Shown here: positions 1 through 5,529 of the stretch, piece after piece
Layout of the letters: every line of letters starts with the position of its first letter
How positions within the stretch are numbered: position 1 is the first letter of the stretch
IMG/VR virus record: IMGVR_UViG_3300044691_000099
Coordinates: 1 to 26,540 of that record
Reading direction: 5' to 3' (one strand)
Source: a virus
DNA length: 26,540 nucleotides
The notes under the pieces: generated by a model
Told to the model about the DNA's origin: nothing
Database searches by the model: none
Seen by the model: the letters and a program-made list of their open reading frames with translations, nothing else
Made by a program: the position numbers and the translations under genes

Positions 1-660
1 CTGGGCAAGGAGAAGGTTCCAGAGATGAAGCGGTTCTGGATACGGTCCAAGGTTCAACTGAACAAGCGGGCGCACAACCTGAGCGAGAAGCAACGGTTCA
101 ATCTGGGCATGTGGCTGGACAACGAGCCAGAGCTGGCCGAAGCCTACCGGCTCAAGGAAGCGTTCTACGACATCTACGACTTGCCCAAGGAACAGGCGCA
201 GGTAGCCTTCGACGCATTCAGCGCCAGCATCCCGTCCAACCTGAAGAAGGACTTCGCCGAACTGACGCGCCTCATGAAGAACTGGCGCGCCGAGATTTTG
301 GCTTACTTCGACCATCCATACACGAACGCCTACACGGAGGCGGTCAACGGGCTGATGAAGCACATCGCCAGAGCTGGGCGAGGCTACAGCTACGAGGTGC
401 TCCGCGCGCGCATCCTGGCGACGGCCGGTGTGGCGAAGCGGAAGCCACTCAAGCTGGAGTTCCTGCTGAGGGACGACGGGAACCCGTGCGGCAACTGCGG
501 GCTGCCGTGCCGCGCCGCAGACATGCACCTCGTCACGTTGCCGCCAGTGACTCGTGGCCAGCGTGCGAAGCGCGCCCTGGTCTGCGAGGTCTGCGAGCCG
601 CGTTTCAACACGGAGAAGGTTATTGCTCATCGCAAGCCTTCCACACGGAAAACCGGATAG
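1..660 (+). CDS. ISL3-family transposase, C-terminal part (cut by window edge)
   Basis: The frame is open to base 1 (eight codons precede the first ATG at 25), so the 5' part lies outside the window. The visible 219 residues match the C-terminal half of ISL3-type DDE transposases: the segment KNWRAEILAYFDHPYTNAYT followed by EAVNGLMKHIARAGRGYSYE carries the TNA-x-x-E-x-x-N signature in which the glutamate is the third catalytic acid. After the family domain ends (near residue 146 counted from ATG 25) there is a tail of about 65 residues with five cysteines (C155, C158, C162, C187, C190), which looks like a zinc ribbon; in ISL3 proteins the zinc finger is normally N-terminal. I could not find a terminal inverted repeat downstream, so it may be a resident phage gene or an IS remnant rather than a mobile IS. 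The family call is firm, mobility is not. Confidence 0.8.
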   Translation: MGKEKVPEMKRFWIRSKVQLNKRAHNLSEKQRFNLGMWLDNEPELAEAYRLKEAFYDIYDLPKEQAQVAFDAFSASIPSNLKKDFAELTRLMKNWRAEILAYFDHPYTNAYTEAVNGLMKHIARAGRGYSYEVLRARILATAGVAKRKPLKLEFLLRDDGNPCGNCGLPCRAADMHLVTLPPVTRGQRAKRALVCEVCEPRFNTEKVIAHRKPSTRKTG

Positions 661-693
661 CCGCTTTACCGAGAGGCTGTTTATTGGCGTTCA

Positions 694-786
694 ATGCAGT
701 CGTGGAACGGAAAGGTGGCATTGAAGAAAGCCATCGCAGCCGTTGACGCTGCTATCGAGTCGCAACGAAGCGGGGATGGATCGTGA
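694..786 (+). CDS. possible 30-residue protein, unknown
   Basis: A short frame begins with ATG 34 bases after the transposase stop and ends with a TGA that overlaps the GTG start of the next gene (GTGA). Such an overlap is typical of coupled phage genes. The product is 30 residues, Lys/Ala-rich and probably helical (KVALKKAIAAVDAAIESQ). No good ribosome-binding site stands before the ATG; the GAGAGG at 671-676 is too far away. The frame is continuous with the transposase frame, separated from it by the TAG at 658-660, so it could also be an old C-terminal extension beyond that stop. I do not recognise it. Confidence 0.3.
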   Translation: MQSWNGKVALKKAIAAVDAAIESQRSGDGS

Positions 787-1034
787 GCAACGTCGAACAA
801 TTTCCCGTCAAAGGCATGAGCGAACGACCGGCACCGCGCCGAATAATAAGGCCATGTGAATGGGGATTGCTCGGCACCGTGCGTGATCTCGAAACTCAAA
901 TGGGTACCGTGGAGGCATACAACCGTCTATGCGATGCGGCACAACAATTGAAAGCAAAGATTGATCGTGGTGACGCCGAGCATCAACACAAAATGTGGGC
1001 CACAGATCCCAAATTCATTTATCCAGCGGGTTGA
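783..1034 (+). CDS. small phage protein, unknown function (83 aa)
   Basis: The gene starts with GTG, overlapping the stop of the preceding mini-ORF by four bases, and has a purine-rich GGGGATGGA tract just upstream as ribosome-binding site. The product is soluble, with no membrane segment or signal peptide. Its middle part (residues about 32-62, RDLETQMGTVEAYNRLCDAA and following) looks like a helical hairpin, and the end is rich in aromatic and charged residues. It sits directly before the palindromic leader of the excisionase-integrase pair, on the same strand. That places it among small early or lysogeny-region genes, but no domain could be named and no function is proposed. Confidence 0.55.
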   Translation: MSNVEQFPVKGMSERPAPRRIIRPCEWGLLGTVRDLETQMGTVEAYNRLCDAAQQLKAKIDRGDAEHQHKMWATDPKFIYPAG

Positions 1035-1044
1035 CTGAATAACT

Positions 1045-1059
1045 CCCGCTACTAGCGGG
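1045..1059. promoter_or_regulatory. 15-bp perfect palindrome upstream of excisionase
   Basis: CCCGCTACTAGCGGG has perfect 7-bp arms around a single central base. It lies 11 bases after the stop of the preceding gene and about 30 bases before the excisionase start. There is no T-tract after it, so it is not a good terminator. An operator for a dimeric regulator, or an mRNA hairpin in the leader, are the plausible readings. Confidence 0.45.
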
Positions 1060-1068
1060 AACGGGGAA

Positions 1069-1081
1069 AACCGGACCGGTT
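1069..1081. promoter_or_regulatory. 13-bp perfect palindrome upstream of excisionase
   Basis: AACCGGACCGGTT has perfect 6-bp arms around one central A, 8 bases before the excisionase ATG and 9 bases after the first palindrome. It occupies the place where a ribosome-binding site would be expected, and no clear Shine-Dalgarno sequence is present. Folding or protein binding here could therefore control translation or transcription of xis-int. This is an inference from position only. Confidence 0.4.
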
Positions 1082-1089
1082 AAACGAAA

Positions 1090-1368
1090 ATGCTACGCTA
1101 TATCACCGTCCTGAAATTCTGCGAGCTGTCTGGCTACACGGAAGACGCGATTAAATCGAAGCGTCGGGACGGCGTGTGGCTGGAAGGGCGAGTCTGGATC
1201 AAGGCCCCTGACGGCCGAATTCTAATTGACCTCCAAGGATACGAAGAATGGGTCGAGACGGCACAGGTGTTCGCCCGATCAGCGGCAGTTCGATCGAAGT
1301 CACCTTCTCCTATAAAGGCCAGCGTTGCCGCGAACGCCTCAAGCTTGAGCCCACGCCCGCCAACCTGA
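1090..1368 (+). CDS. xis: excisionase-like protein (recombination directionality factor)
   Basis: The first 55 or so residues have the pattern of small winged-helix excisionases that accompany DUF3596-type integrases: YITVLKFCELSGYTEDAIKS, then VWLEGRVWIKAPDGRILIDL and a final GYEEWVE. Members bind the attachment-site arms and tip the integrase toward excision. The remaining C-terminal part (residues about 56-92) overlaps the integrase gene in another frame for 121 bases; it is Ser/Ala/Pro-rich and low in complexity, so it may be simply what the integrase sequence dictates. The gene immediately precedes the integrase on the same strand, as expected for an xis-int pair. No strong ribosome-binding site is visible; palindromes occupy the leader. 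Confidence 0.75.
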   Translation: MLRYITVLKFCELSGYTEDAIKSKRRDGVWLEGRVWIKAPDGRILIDLQGYEEWVETAQVFARSAAVRSKSPSPIKASVAANASSLSPRPPT

Positions 1369-2438
1369 AGCGCGCAGGCGACTTTCTCGGTGCGGTTAGA
1401 ACTGCGATCGCCACCGGCACCTTCGATTACCGCGTTTCTTTCCCCGAATCGAAGCAGGGCGCCAAGTTCGTCGAGCGCCAGGGCGATGCGCTGCTGATCC
1501 GCGATTTTCTCGAGAAATGGATCGCGCGCCAGAAGAAGGTTCTTTCGGCCAGCACTACGGAAGGGTACGAGAGCATCATCAAGACGCACCTGAACCCAAA
1601 GTTTGGGCATTACGCCATGTCCGACCTGAAGAAATCGCACGTGCGCGAGTGGGCAGCGGACACGGAATTCAGCAACAAACGCATGATGAATGTGCTGTCT
1701 GTACTGCGCGCTGCGTTCTCGGAGGCCGTCACCGACGAGATAGTTTCCGCAAATCCCCTGACTGATTTCACCTACAAACGCAAGGAAGCGATTCGCTCCG
1801 AAGATGATGTCGACCCGTTCACGGCAGAAGAGCAGCGCGCGATCACTGAACAGTTCGAGGCGGGGCAGGAGCGCAACCTGTTCCAGTTTGCTTTCTGGAC
1901 CGGGCTCCGTACATCGGAGTTGATCGGGTTGCGTTGGCAGGATGTGGATTGGAACCGCGAGACGATCAGGGTTCAGTGCACGGTGACGCGGGCAGGGCGC
2001 AAGGCGGGCATAGAGGAAACGACGAAGACTACCAAGAGCACACGCGATGTGAAGTTGCTCAAGCCCGCCATGGATGCGCTGCTGGCACAGAAGCCGTACA
2101 CCTTCCTGCTGAATGCCAGCGTCTTCCACAATCCCCGAACCGGGAAATCGTGGCACAACGACAAGTCAATTCGCAATGCATGGAACCGATCGATTCATTA
2201 CGCCAAGGTACGTTACCGCAGGCCATACCAGACGCGCCACACCTACGCATCAATGATGCTTTCAGCCGGCGAACCGCCTATGTGGGTAGCAAATCAGATG
2301 GGGCATACGAGCCTGAAGATGATCGAGGAACGGTATGGCAGATGGATCAAAGACTCCGCGCCGGATGCAGGAAATAAGGCTGTTTTGATGTTCGGGGGAT
2401 TCGAGTCAAATGCTGGCAGAAAGGCTGGCAATTTATAG
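1248..2438 (+). CDS. int: phage tyrosine integrase
   Basis: This 396-residue site-specific recombinase joins attP to the host attB. Residues 1-65 form the arm-binding N-terminal domain typical of DUF3596-type integrases (start MGRDGTGV), residues about 80-175 the SAM-like core-binding domain, and 185-370 the catalytic domain. The catalytic set can be read: R221 in GLRTSEL, K263 in the beta-hairpin, Y327-x-x-R330 (tyrosine in place of the usual first histidine, common in this group), H353 in MGH, and nucleophile Y363 in ERYGRW. AAGGA lies 8 bases before ATG 1248, which supports this start even though it falls inside the excisionase gene. It reads toward the attachment core at 2510, only 72 bases past its stop. 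Confidence 0.95.
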   Translation: MGRDGTGVRPISGSSIEVTFSYKGQRCRERLKLEPTPANLKRAGDFLGAVRTAIATGTFDYRVSFPESKQGAKFVERQGDALLIRDFLEKWIARQKKVLSASTTEGYESIIKTHLNPKFGHYAMSDLKKSHVREWAADTEFSNKRMMNVLSVLRAAFSEAVTDEIVSANPLTDFTYKRKEAIRSEDDVDPFTAEEQRAITEQFEAGQERNLFQFAFWTGLRTSELIGLRWQDVDWNRETIRVQCTVTRAGRKAGIEETTKTTKSTRDVKLLKPAMDALLAQKPYTFLLNASVFHNPRTGKSWHNDKSIRNAWNRSIHYAKVRYRRPYQTRHTYASMMLSAGEPPMWVANQMGHTSLKMIEERYGRWIKDSAPDAGNKAVLMFGGFESNAGRKAGNL

Positions 2439-2460
2439 CCCCGCGGAGCCACTTATAGCC
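2433..2460 (+). repeat. direct repeat TTATAGCC x2, 20 bp apart
   Basis: TTATAGCC occurs at 2433-2440 (covering the integrase stop codon) and at 2453-2460, with a 20-bp start-to-start distance, about two helical turns. Tandem short repeats beside an attachment core are typical of binding sites for integrase arms or for excisionase. The role is inferred from position. Confidence 0.45.
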
Positions 2461-2509
2461 ACCCTGTCATTTTAGAGCAGCCCGCAAAGCCTTACTGCAT
2501 ATAGAATTC

Positions 2510-2535
2510 TGGCGGAGAGACGGGGATTCGAACCC
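2510..2535 (-). other. att core: 3' end of a tRNA-Ser gene (not a complete tRNA)
   Basis: Read on the - strand this gives TTCGAATCCCCG of a T-arm, then TCTCTCC (acceptor strand pairing with the GGAGAGA start usual in tRNA-Ser), G and CCA. The bases before it do not form anticodon, D or variable arms, and the T-stem 5' strand (GCGGG) does not pair fully, so only the 3' segment is present. Phages that integrate in tRNA genes carry such a segment so that the host tRNA stays intact after insertion. Its place 72 bases after the integrase stop supports an integration core. Confidence 0.75.
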
Positions 2536-2607
2536 GCGTTCAAGCACCATTCTATAAGGTTCAGATGGGGAAGGGTGGCAGAATCCTGTCATTCACGCGG
2601 GACAAGG

Positions 2608-2635
2608 CAAAGCCACCTGAGCGGTGGCTTTTTTT
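2608..2635 (+). terminator. rho-independent terminator
   Basis: AGCCACC (2611-2617), loop TGAGC, GGTGGCT (2623-2629), then a run of T to 2635. The 7-bp GC-rich stem followed by a T-tract is a good intrinsic terminator for transcripts on the + strand, such as int read-through. It separates the integrase region from the small + strand genes that follow, and it lies inside the right arm of the attachment region. Confidence 0.75.
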
Positions 2636-2728
2636 GCGCGCGAGGCTTTGCGGGAGGAAATATTAGAAGATTTTGCCGACTTCAAGAAATCGGCGTATTG
2701 TGCCGATATCGAAAAATTAGACGAATAA
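2624..2728 (+). CDS. possible 34-residue acidic peptide, unknown
   Basis: An open frame from GTG 2624 (or TTG 2648) to TAA 2726 encodes a strongly helical, acidic stretch (EEILEDFADFKKSAYCADIE) with coding-like composition. The GTG lies in the terminator stem and neither start has a convincing ribosome-binding site, so this may be the leftover 3' end of a longer gene moved here by recombination near the attachment site. The next small gene begins 12 bases after its stop on the same strand. I do not recognise the sequence. Confidence 0.3.
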   Translation: MAFFAREALREEILEDFADFKKSAYCADIEKLDE

Positions 2729-2740
2729 CCGGAGTGAGCG

Positions 2741-2848
2741 ATGCTACCCGCCAAACTGTGCAAGACGAAACAAATTCGCCTCGGCGTGTTAATCGGCAGC
2801 ATTGTTGCCTATGCGCTTCTGTTCGGCACAATCCTGATGATGACCTGA
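2741..2848 (+). CDS. 35-residue single-pass membrane peptide
   Basis: ATG 2741 is preceded at the right distance by CCGGAGTGAGCG, a good ribosome-binding site. The product is 35 residues: a positively charged start (KLCKTKQIR) followed by a hydrophobic helix, LGVLIGSIVAYALLFGTILM, then the end. This is the build of a small inner-membrane peptide with its N-terminus probably in the cytoplasm. It lies between the attachment region and the late operon, on the opposite strand from the late genes, where temperate phages often carry lysogen-expressed accessory genes such as superinfection-exclusion peptides. It could also be a lysis regulator. The function is not readable from sequence. Confidence 0.55.
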   Translation: MLPAKLCKTKQIRLGVLIGSIVAYALLFGTILMMT

Positions 2849-2860
2849 TAGAGAACAAAA

Positions 2861-3088
2861 ATGAAAAATCTAACCGCTGCCGGAAGTCCAGACCGTGCGG
2901 CATTAATGGTGACGGCAGTAGCCGCCATAAAAAATTGGCTCTTCAAGTTGGTCGGTGCCTTCCTTCTCCTGATGCTGATCCTTGGGATGGCGACCGCATG
3001 TCTTTACGTATTGGGCATCGGTTCGGATGACCCAAGTTGTATCGATCATGCGTGCCACGAGATCAACGCGCCCACGCCAAATCAATGA
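2861..3088 (+). CDS. 75-residue membrane protein, unknown
   Basis: The gene begins 12 bases after the preceding peptide and shares its strand, so the two are probably cotranscribed. Residues about 27-52 form one hydrophobic segment (LFKLVGAFLLLMLILGMATA) after an Ala-rich, weakly charged N-terminus; the C-terminal tail has two cysteines (CIDHAC) that could form a disulfide if the tail is periplasmic. A later start at M16 is possible because the upstream AGAGAAC is a poor ribosome-binding site. Its stop overlaps the convergent end of the late operon by seven bases. With its neighbour it makes a small accessory cassette; a role at the lysogen membrane is a guess. Confidence 0.6.
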   Translation: MKNLTAAGSPDRAALMVTAVAAIKNWLFKLVGAFLLLMLILGMATACLYVLGIGSDDPSCIDHACHEINAPTPNQ

Positions 3089-3774
3089 TAGCGCTGCGCC
3101 CAGATCGTACAGTTGGCGGTCATGGTGCTTGTGGTGAAGGTCGTTTGACCAACTAGAAAAATCGTAGTCGTGGCTGATAGATTCTTAACCTGCATCGGCG
3201 CGACGATTGAGAAGACGGAACCGGCGCCGAGCGTCAGGCCATTCATACCGGCCTCATTGGGGAACCCGGGTAGTGTTCCCGTCGTGGAGCTGACGCCAGC
3301 GAAGCCAGAGTTTAGGACGGTTGTGCCGGCGCTGACGAATTCGATATCGCCCCATACATTCCAGTCGCCAGCCGACAAGGTAATGCTTGCGCAGTTCGCG
3401 GGCACATTGGTCGTATAGGAGACAGCAGCACCGGTGCCCGGTGTCGGGTTTTCTCCGAGGCTTCCGGCCGATGCACTGCTACCGTTCGTCACGCCAACGA
3501 TGTTCGGCGTCGTGACCGTCGGCGACGTGCCGAGCACAATGCCACCTGACCCGGTAACAGCCGTGGCGAGGGCTGTTCCAACGCCTGTACCGAGCCCGGT
3601 CAGAGATGAAACCGCTATCCCTCCCCAAGCCGGGGCCGTCGATGGTCCAGTCGAGACGATCGCCTGACCACTCGTGGAACCTGCCGGGTTCAGAAGCTGA
3701 ATCGGAAGCAGCGTAGCGGCACTAGCGCCAATCGAAATCGCGGCGGCGGTGAATAGTGCAAAGAGTCGTTTCAT
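3082..3774 (-). CDS. exported tail-fibre-like protein, last gene of the late operon
   Basis: The start is ATG 3774, not the upstream ATG at 3798: AAGGA stands 6 bases before it, and it begins a clear Sec signal peptide (MKRLFALFTAAAISIGASA, cleavage after about residue 19-20). The mature part of about 210 residues is Gly/Ser/Thr/Ala-rich with the pattern LTGLGTGVGTALATAVTGSG found in many phage tail-fibre proteins, followed by a beta-rich C-terminal domain ending in WAQRYH, a fibre-like terminus. A signal peptide is unusual for a fibre protein, because virion proteins assemble in the cytoplasm. It follows the lysis genes with a single base between stop and start. It could be a secreted or surface-exposed protein made from a fibre module. 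Confidence 0.65.
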   Translation of the reverse strand: MKRLFALFTAAAISIGASAATLLPIQLLNPAGSTSGQAIVSTGPSTAPAWGGIAVSSLTGLGTGVGTALATAVTGSGGIVLGTSPTVTTPNIVGVTNGSSASAGSLGENPTPGTGAAVSYTTNVPANCASITLSAGDWNVWGDIEFVSAGTTVLNSGFAGVSSTTGTLPGFPNEAGMNGLTLGAGSVFSIVAPMQVKNLSATTTIFLVGQTTFTTSTMTANCTIWAQRYH

Positions 3775-3775
3775 G

Positions 3776-4009
3776 TCAGTCCTTGATGATGGCGTCATCG
3801 CCGATGGTTGATGTCAGGGCGTTATCGCAGTGGCCGGGGTTGATCCAGCCGAGGAACTTGCAGAGCACGCAGCCCCATTCCTTGCCTTCGTTACGGGCCT
3901 TCGCTGCGCGCTCGCTGATAGTCTCGTTTGGTGAGCCACCGGTAAGCGTGTTGCCAGCTTGATCGAGCAGAATCAAAAGATTGAGCAGGTAGCGACCGAG
4001 GATCTTCAT
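3776..4009 (-). CDS. small conserved lysis-region protein (77 aa)
   Basis: ATG 4009 has GGAGGT six bases upstream and overlaps the holin stop (ATGA). The N-terminus is a short amphipathic to hydrophobic helix (LGRYLLNLLILLDQ), too short and broken for a confident membrane span. The rest has the pattern GGSPNETISERAAKAR, then WGCVLCKFLGWINPGHC with three cysteines. I know similar small proteins from lysis regions of proteobacterial phages, where they are annotated as hypothetical. It is probably a soluble or membrane-associated helper, and metal binding by the cysteines and histidine is possible. The function is unknown. Confidence 0.7.
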   Translation of the reverse strand: MKILGRYLLNLLILLDQAGNTLTGGSPNETISERAAKARNEGKEWGCVLCKFLGWINPGHCDNALTSTIGDDAIIKD

Positions 4010-4584
4010 GATTGACCTCCGGGCGTCTGATTGTTGGACGGCACTGACTTGGCCAGCAGATCATTGACCTGGGTGGTGTCGCTGGTCGATCCAAACCAGA
4101 AATGCACCACCACCAGCCACACGGTGCCGAGCGTGCCGGTCGCCGAATAGATCAGGGCTTTGCTCGCTTCCGGAACTGGCGCGCAAAACAGGCCGATCAG
4201 CAGCCCGAAGAATCCGACCGTAATCACGAACGTAAGCCATGCCGGAACAACCGATTTGTTGGTCGTCTGCATATCCCGCGCGCTGACCGTGTCCTGAACC
4301 TTCAGGCTTGCCAGTGTCTCGGTGTCCTTGAATCCGGCCTGCGCCATCGCGACCGCATAATCTTGGTCGGCGTGCCTCATATCCGCAAGCTGCTGAGGCG
4401 TCGCACCCACAACCGCTGCGGCCACATCATTGAGCCGATCAGATGGGCTCGCAGACGGCGCTGGCGTCAGTCCGAATAGCTTCTCAAGGGCCGAAACGCC
4501 TGAGCCCGCCAGCGGGCCGCCGATGACACTGGCGATGGTTGGCGCAAGGTTCTCTACTACGCTTGCTACGTCTGTCCAGCTCAT
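4006..4584 (-). CDS. holin, 3-TM type
   Basis: This 192-residue membrane protein is encoded immediately downstream of the endolysin, overlapping its stop by ATGA. The N-terminal part (residues 8-40) is an Ala/Gly-rich hydrophobic segment, VENLAPTIASVIGGPLAGSG; residues about 112-135 (VVPAWLTFVITVGFFGLLIG) and about 144-165 (IYSATGTLGTVWLVVVHFWF) are strong membrane helices. The layout fits the GTA_holin_3TM family, whose members open the inner membrane so that a cytoplasmic muralytic enzyme can reach the cell wall. The long charged middle (60-110) and hydrophilic tail are usual in the family. The paired endolysin lacks an export signal, so a large-pore holin of this kind is needed. Confidence 0.75.
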   Translation of the reverse strand: MSWTDVASVVENLAPTIASVIGGPLAGSGVSALEKLFGLTPAPSASPSDRLNDVAAAVVGATPQQLADMRHADQDYAVAMAQAGFKDTETLASLKVQDTVSARDMQTTNKSVVPAWLTFVITVGFFGLLIGLFCAPVPEASKALIYSATGTLGTVWLVVVHFWFGSTSDTTQVNDLLAKSVPSNNQTPGGQS

Positions 4585-5051
4585 AATGCCGCTCCCACGT
4601 TGAAATTTGCACCGAGCAGGAAAAGAGCCTTCTCGGCGTCACGCCGCTTGGTTAAGCCATCAATGACGCGGCCACCGGCCATGTTCCAGCGGTCGAACTG
4701 ATCGGCTGCACCCTGGATGTCGCCCGAGTTCAGTAGCGCGAGCAGCGTTGACTTCTGCAGCGCCCCGAGCCCGAGGTTGTATGCGAAGTCGCACAGCGCC
4801 CCCTTCTGCTCATCGCTGATTGCCTGCGTCACAATCTCATCGATACGCGCGCCGATGGCTGTCATCCGGTTTTGCAGATCGGAATCGGCCTGCTGCTGCG
4901 TCCAGACGGTGCCCCGAGCGATACCGTTTCCGGTTGCGCCATAGCCAACCGTCCACGGATCGCCGCCAGAGATCGGATCGGGGTATGCCTGCAACTTGCA
5001 GCCTTCGAACTGCTTAGCGAGGCTCGTCGCCATATCTATCCAGCTAGCCAT
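4581..5051 (-). CDS. endolysin, GH24 (T4/P22-type lysozyme)
   Basis: The 156-residue enzyme hydrolyses the MurNAc-GlcNAc bond of peptidoglycan to release progeny. The catalytic segment is FEGCKLQAYPD (E16, D25), followed after a short SGGDP insertion by WTVGYGAT (T34), the E-D-T triad layout of phage lysozymes. Further family marks are ALCDFAYNLGLGALQKSTLL and, near the end, WNMAGGRVIDGLTKRRDAE. There is no signal peptide or SAR anchor, so the enzyme is cytoplasmic until the holin triggers. The start at ATG 5051 overlaps the upstream gene end, with GGGG about ten bases before; M7 is a possible alternative. The length is normal for P22 gp19 relatives. Confidence 0.93.
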   Translation of the reverse strand: MASWIDMATSLAKQFEGCKLQAYPDPISGGDPWTVGYGATGNGIARGTVWTQQQADSDLQNRMTAIGARIDEIVTQAISDEQKGALCDFAYNLGLGALQKSTLLALLNSGDIQGAADQFDRWNMAGGRVIDGLTKRRDAEKALFLLGANFNVGAAL

Positions 5052-5340
5052 GGTGACTACCCCTATATTCGAGCAGCGTGTCTAGCTTGGTTTCAAACCG
5101 CGCCATGACCGCAAAGATATTTGTCTCCATGCGCTCGACGCCAGACAGCCGCGCATAGGTCTCGGCAACATGCGTTTGGAATCGCAGGCTTTCCAGCTTG
5201 AATGCGTTCAGTTCTTCGAGCGCCTTCTCGGCATCCGCCTGGGCGTTATCCACGTGGCGCCATACGAGCACGCCGACGCCGCCGAGAACGAGGACCAAGA
5301 TGCCCGAGATAATCAGAGCCCATCCACCGTCAAGGCTCAT
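5044..5340 (-). CDS. membrane-anchored coiled-coil protein in lysis region (spanin-like topology)
   Basis: The 98-residue product has one N-terminal membrane helix (residues about 8-27, ALIISGILVLVLGGVGVLVW) and a charged helical remainder (DNAQADAEKALEELNAFKLE and the MARFETKLDTLLEYRG end) likely to form a coiled coil. This N-in, C-out topology matches i-spanins (Rz), but no nested Rz1 lipoprotein frame was recognised. Similar short proteins in phage lysis regions are usually left as hypothetical. The start overlaps the stop of the preceding small gene by ATGA and is preceded by AAGGGG. A lysis role is inferred from position, between tailspike and endolysin. Confidence 0.6.
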   Translation of the reverse strand: MSLDGGWALIISGILVLVLGGVGVLVWRHVDNAQADAEKALEELNAFKLESLRFQTHVAETYARLSGVERMETNIFAVMARFETKLDTLLEYRGSHHG

Positions 5341-5510
5341 GGCTTAACCCCTTTCCAATCGTCATGCGCGGGCCGGTCAGCGGGCGTGAGGAATTCAACG
5401 CGCTTCGGCGTGATGCCGTCTTCGTAGAATTCGAGCGCCTTCACTTGCGGGCATAGATCGCCGTGTACATGCCCGCACCAGCGGCATTGCGGAATGTTGT
5501 CGATAGTCAT
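5337..5510 (-). CDS. small Cys-rich phage protein (57 aa)
   Basis: ATG 5510 follows a strong GGGGGAA ribosome-binding site, and the frame runs 57 residues to a TGA overlapping the next start (ATGA). The N-terminus has a CxxC-x2-H-x-H-x3-C arrangement (QCRWCGHVHGDLCPQ) suited to bind one zinc ion, followed by VKALEFYEDGITPKRVEFLT and a Trp/Lys end. I have seen closely similar short proteins in many phage genomes near lysozyme or tail genes, always without assigned function. The coupling on both sides and the excellent ribosome-binding site make it a real gene despite its size. A regulatory or assembly role is possible. Confidence 0.75.
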   Translation of the reverse strand: MTIDNIPQCRWCGHVHGDLCPQVKALEFYEDGITPKRVEFLTPADRPAHDDWKGVKP

Positions 5511-5529
5511 TTATTCCCCCGTTTTATTA

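Larger units (their letters stand above)
2463..2654. other. attachment region with flanking repeats (probable attP)
   Basis: The tRNA-derived core at 2510-2535 is flanked on both sides by matching short repeats. CCTGTCATT lies at 2463-2471 on the left and again, same orientation, at 2585-2593 on the right. CCCGCAAAGCCT at 2481-2492 has a perfect 12-bp inverted copy at 2643-2654, and the GCAAAGCC part recurs at 2607-2614. Paired arm sites on both sides of a core are what attP looks like; in an integrated prophage one flank would be host DNA. Late genes on one side and integrase on the other also give the lambda-like arrangement late genes - attP - int - xis. Confidence 0.65.

Noticed and set aside
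660-783. Right terminal inverted repeat of an ISL3 insertion sequence
   Set aside because: No convincing repeat could be seen, and without the left end it cannot be matched.
1134-2156. 340-codon open frame on the - strand opposite the integrase
   Set aside because: The integrase on the + strand has its full catalytic set; the opposite frame shows only shadow composition.
2510-2600. Complete tRNA-Ser gene on the - strand
   Set aside because: Only the T-loop, the 3' T-stem strand and the acceptor end are present; D-arm, anticodon arm and 5' acceptor are missing, so it is an attachment core.
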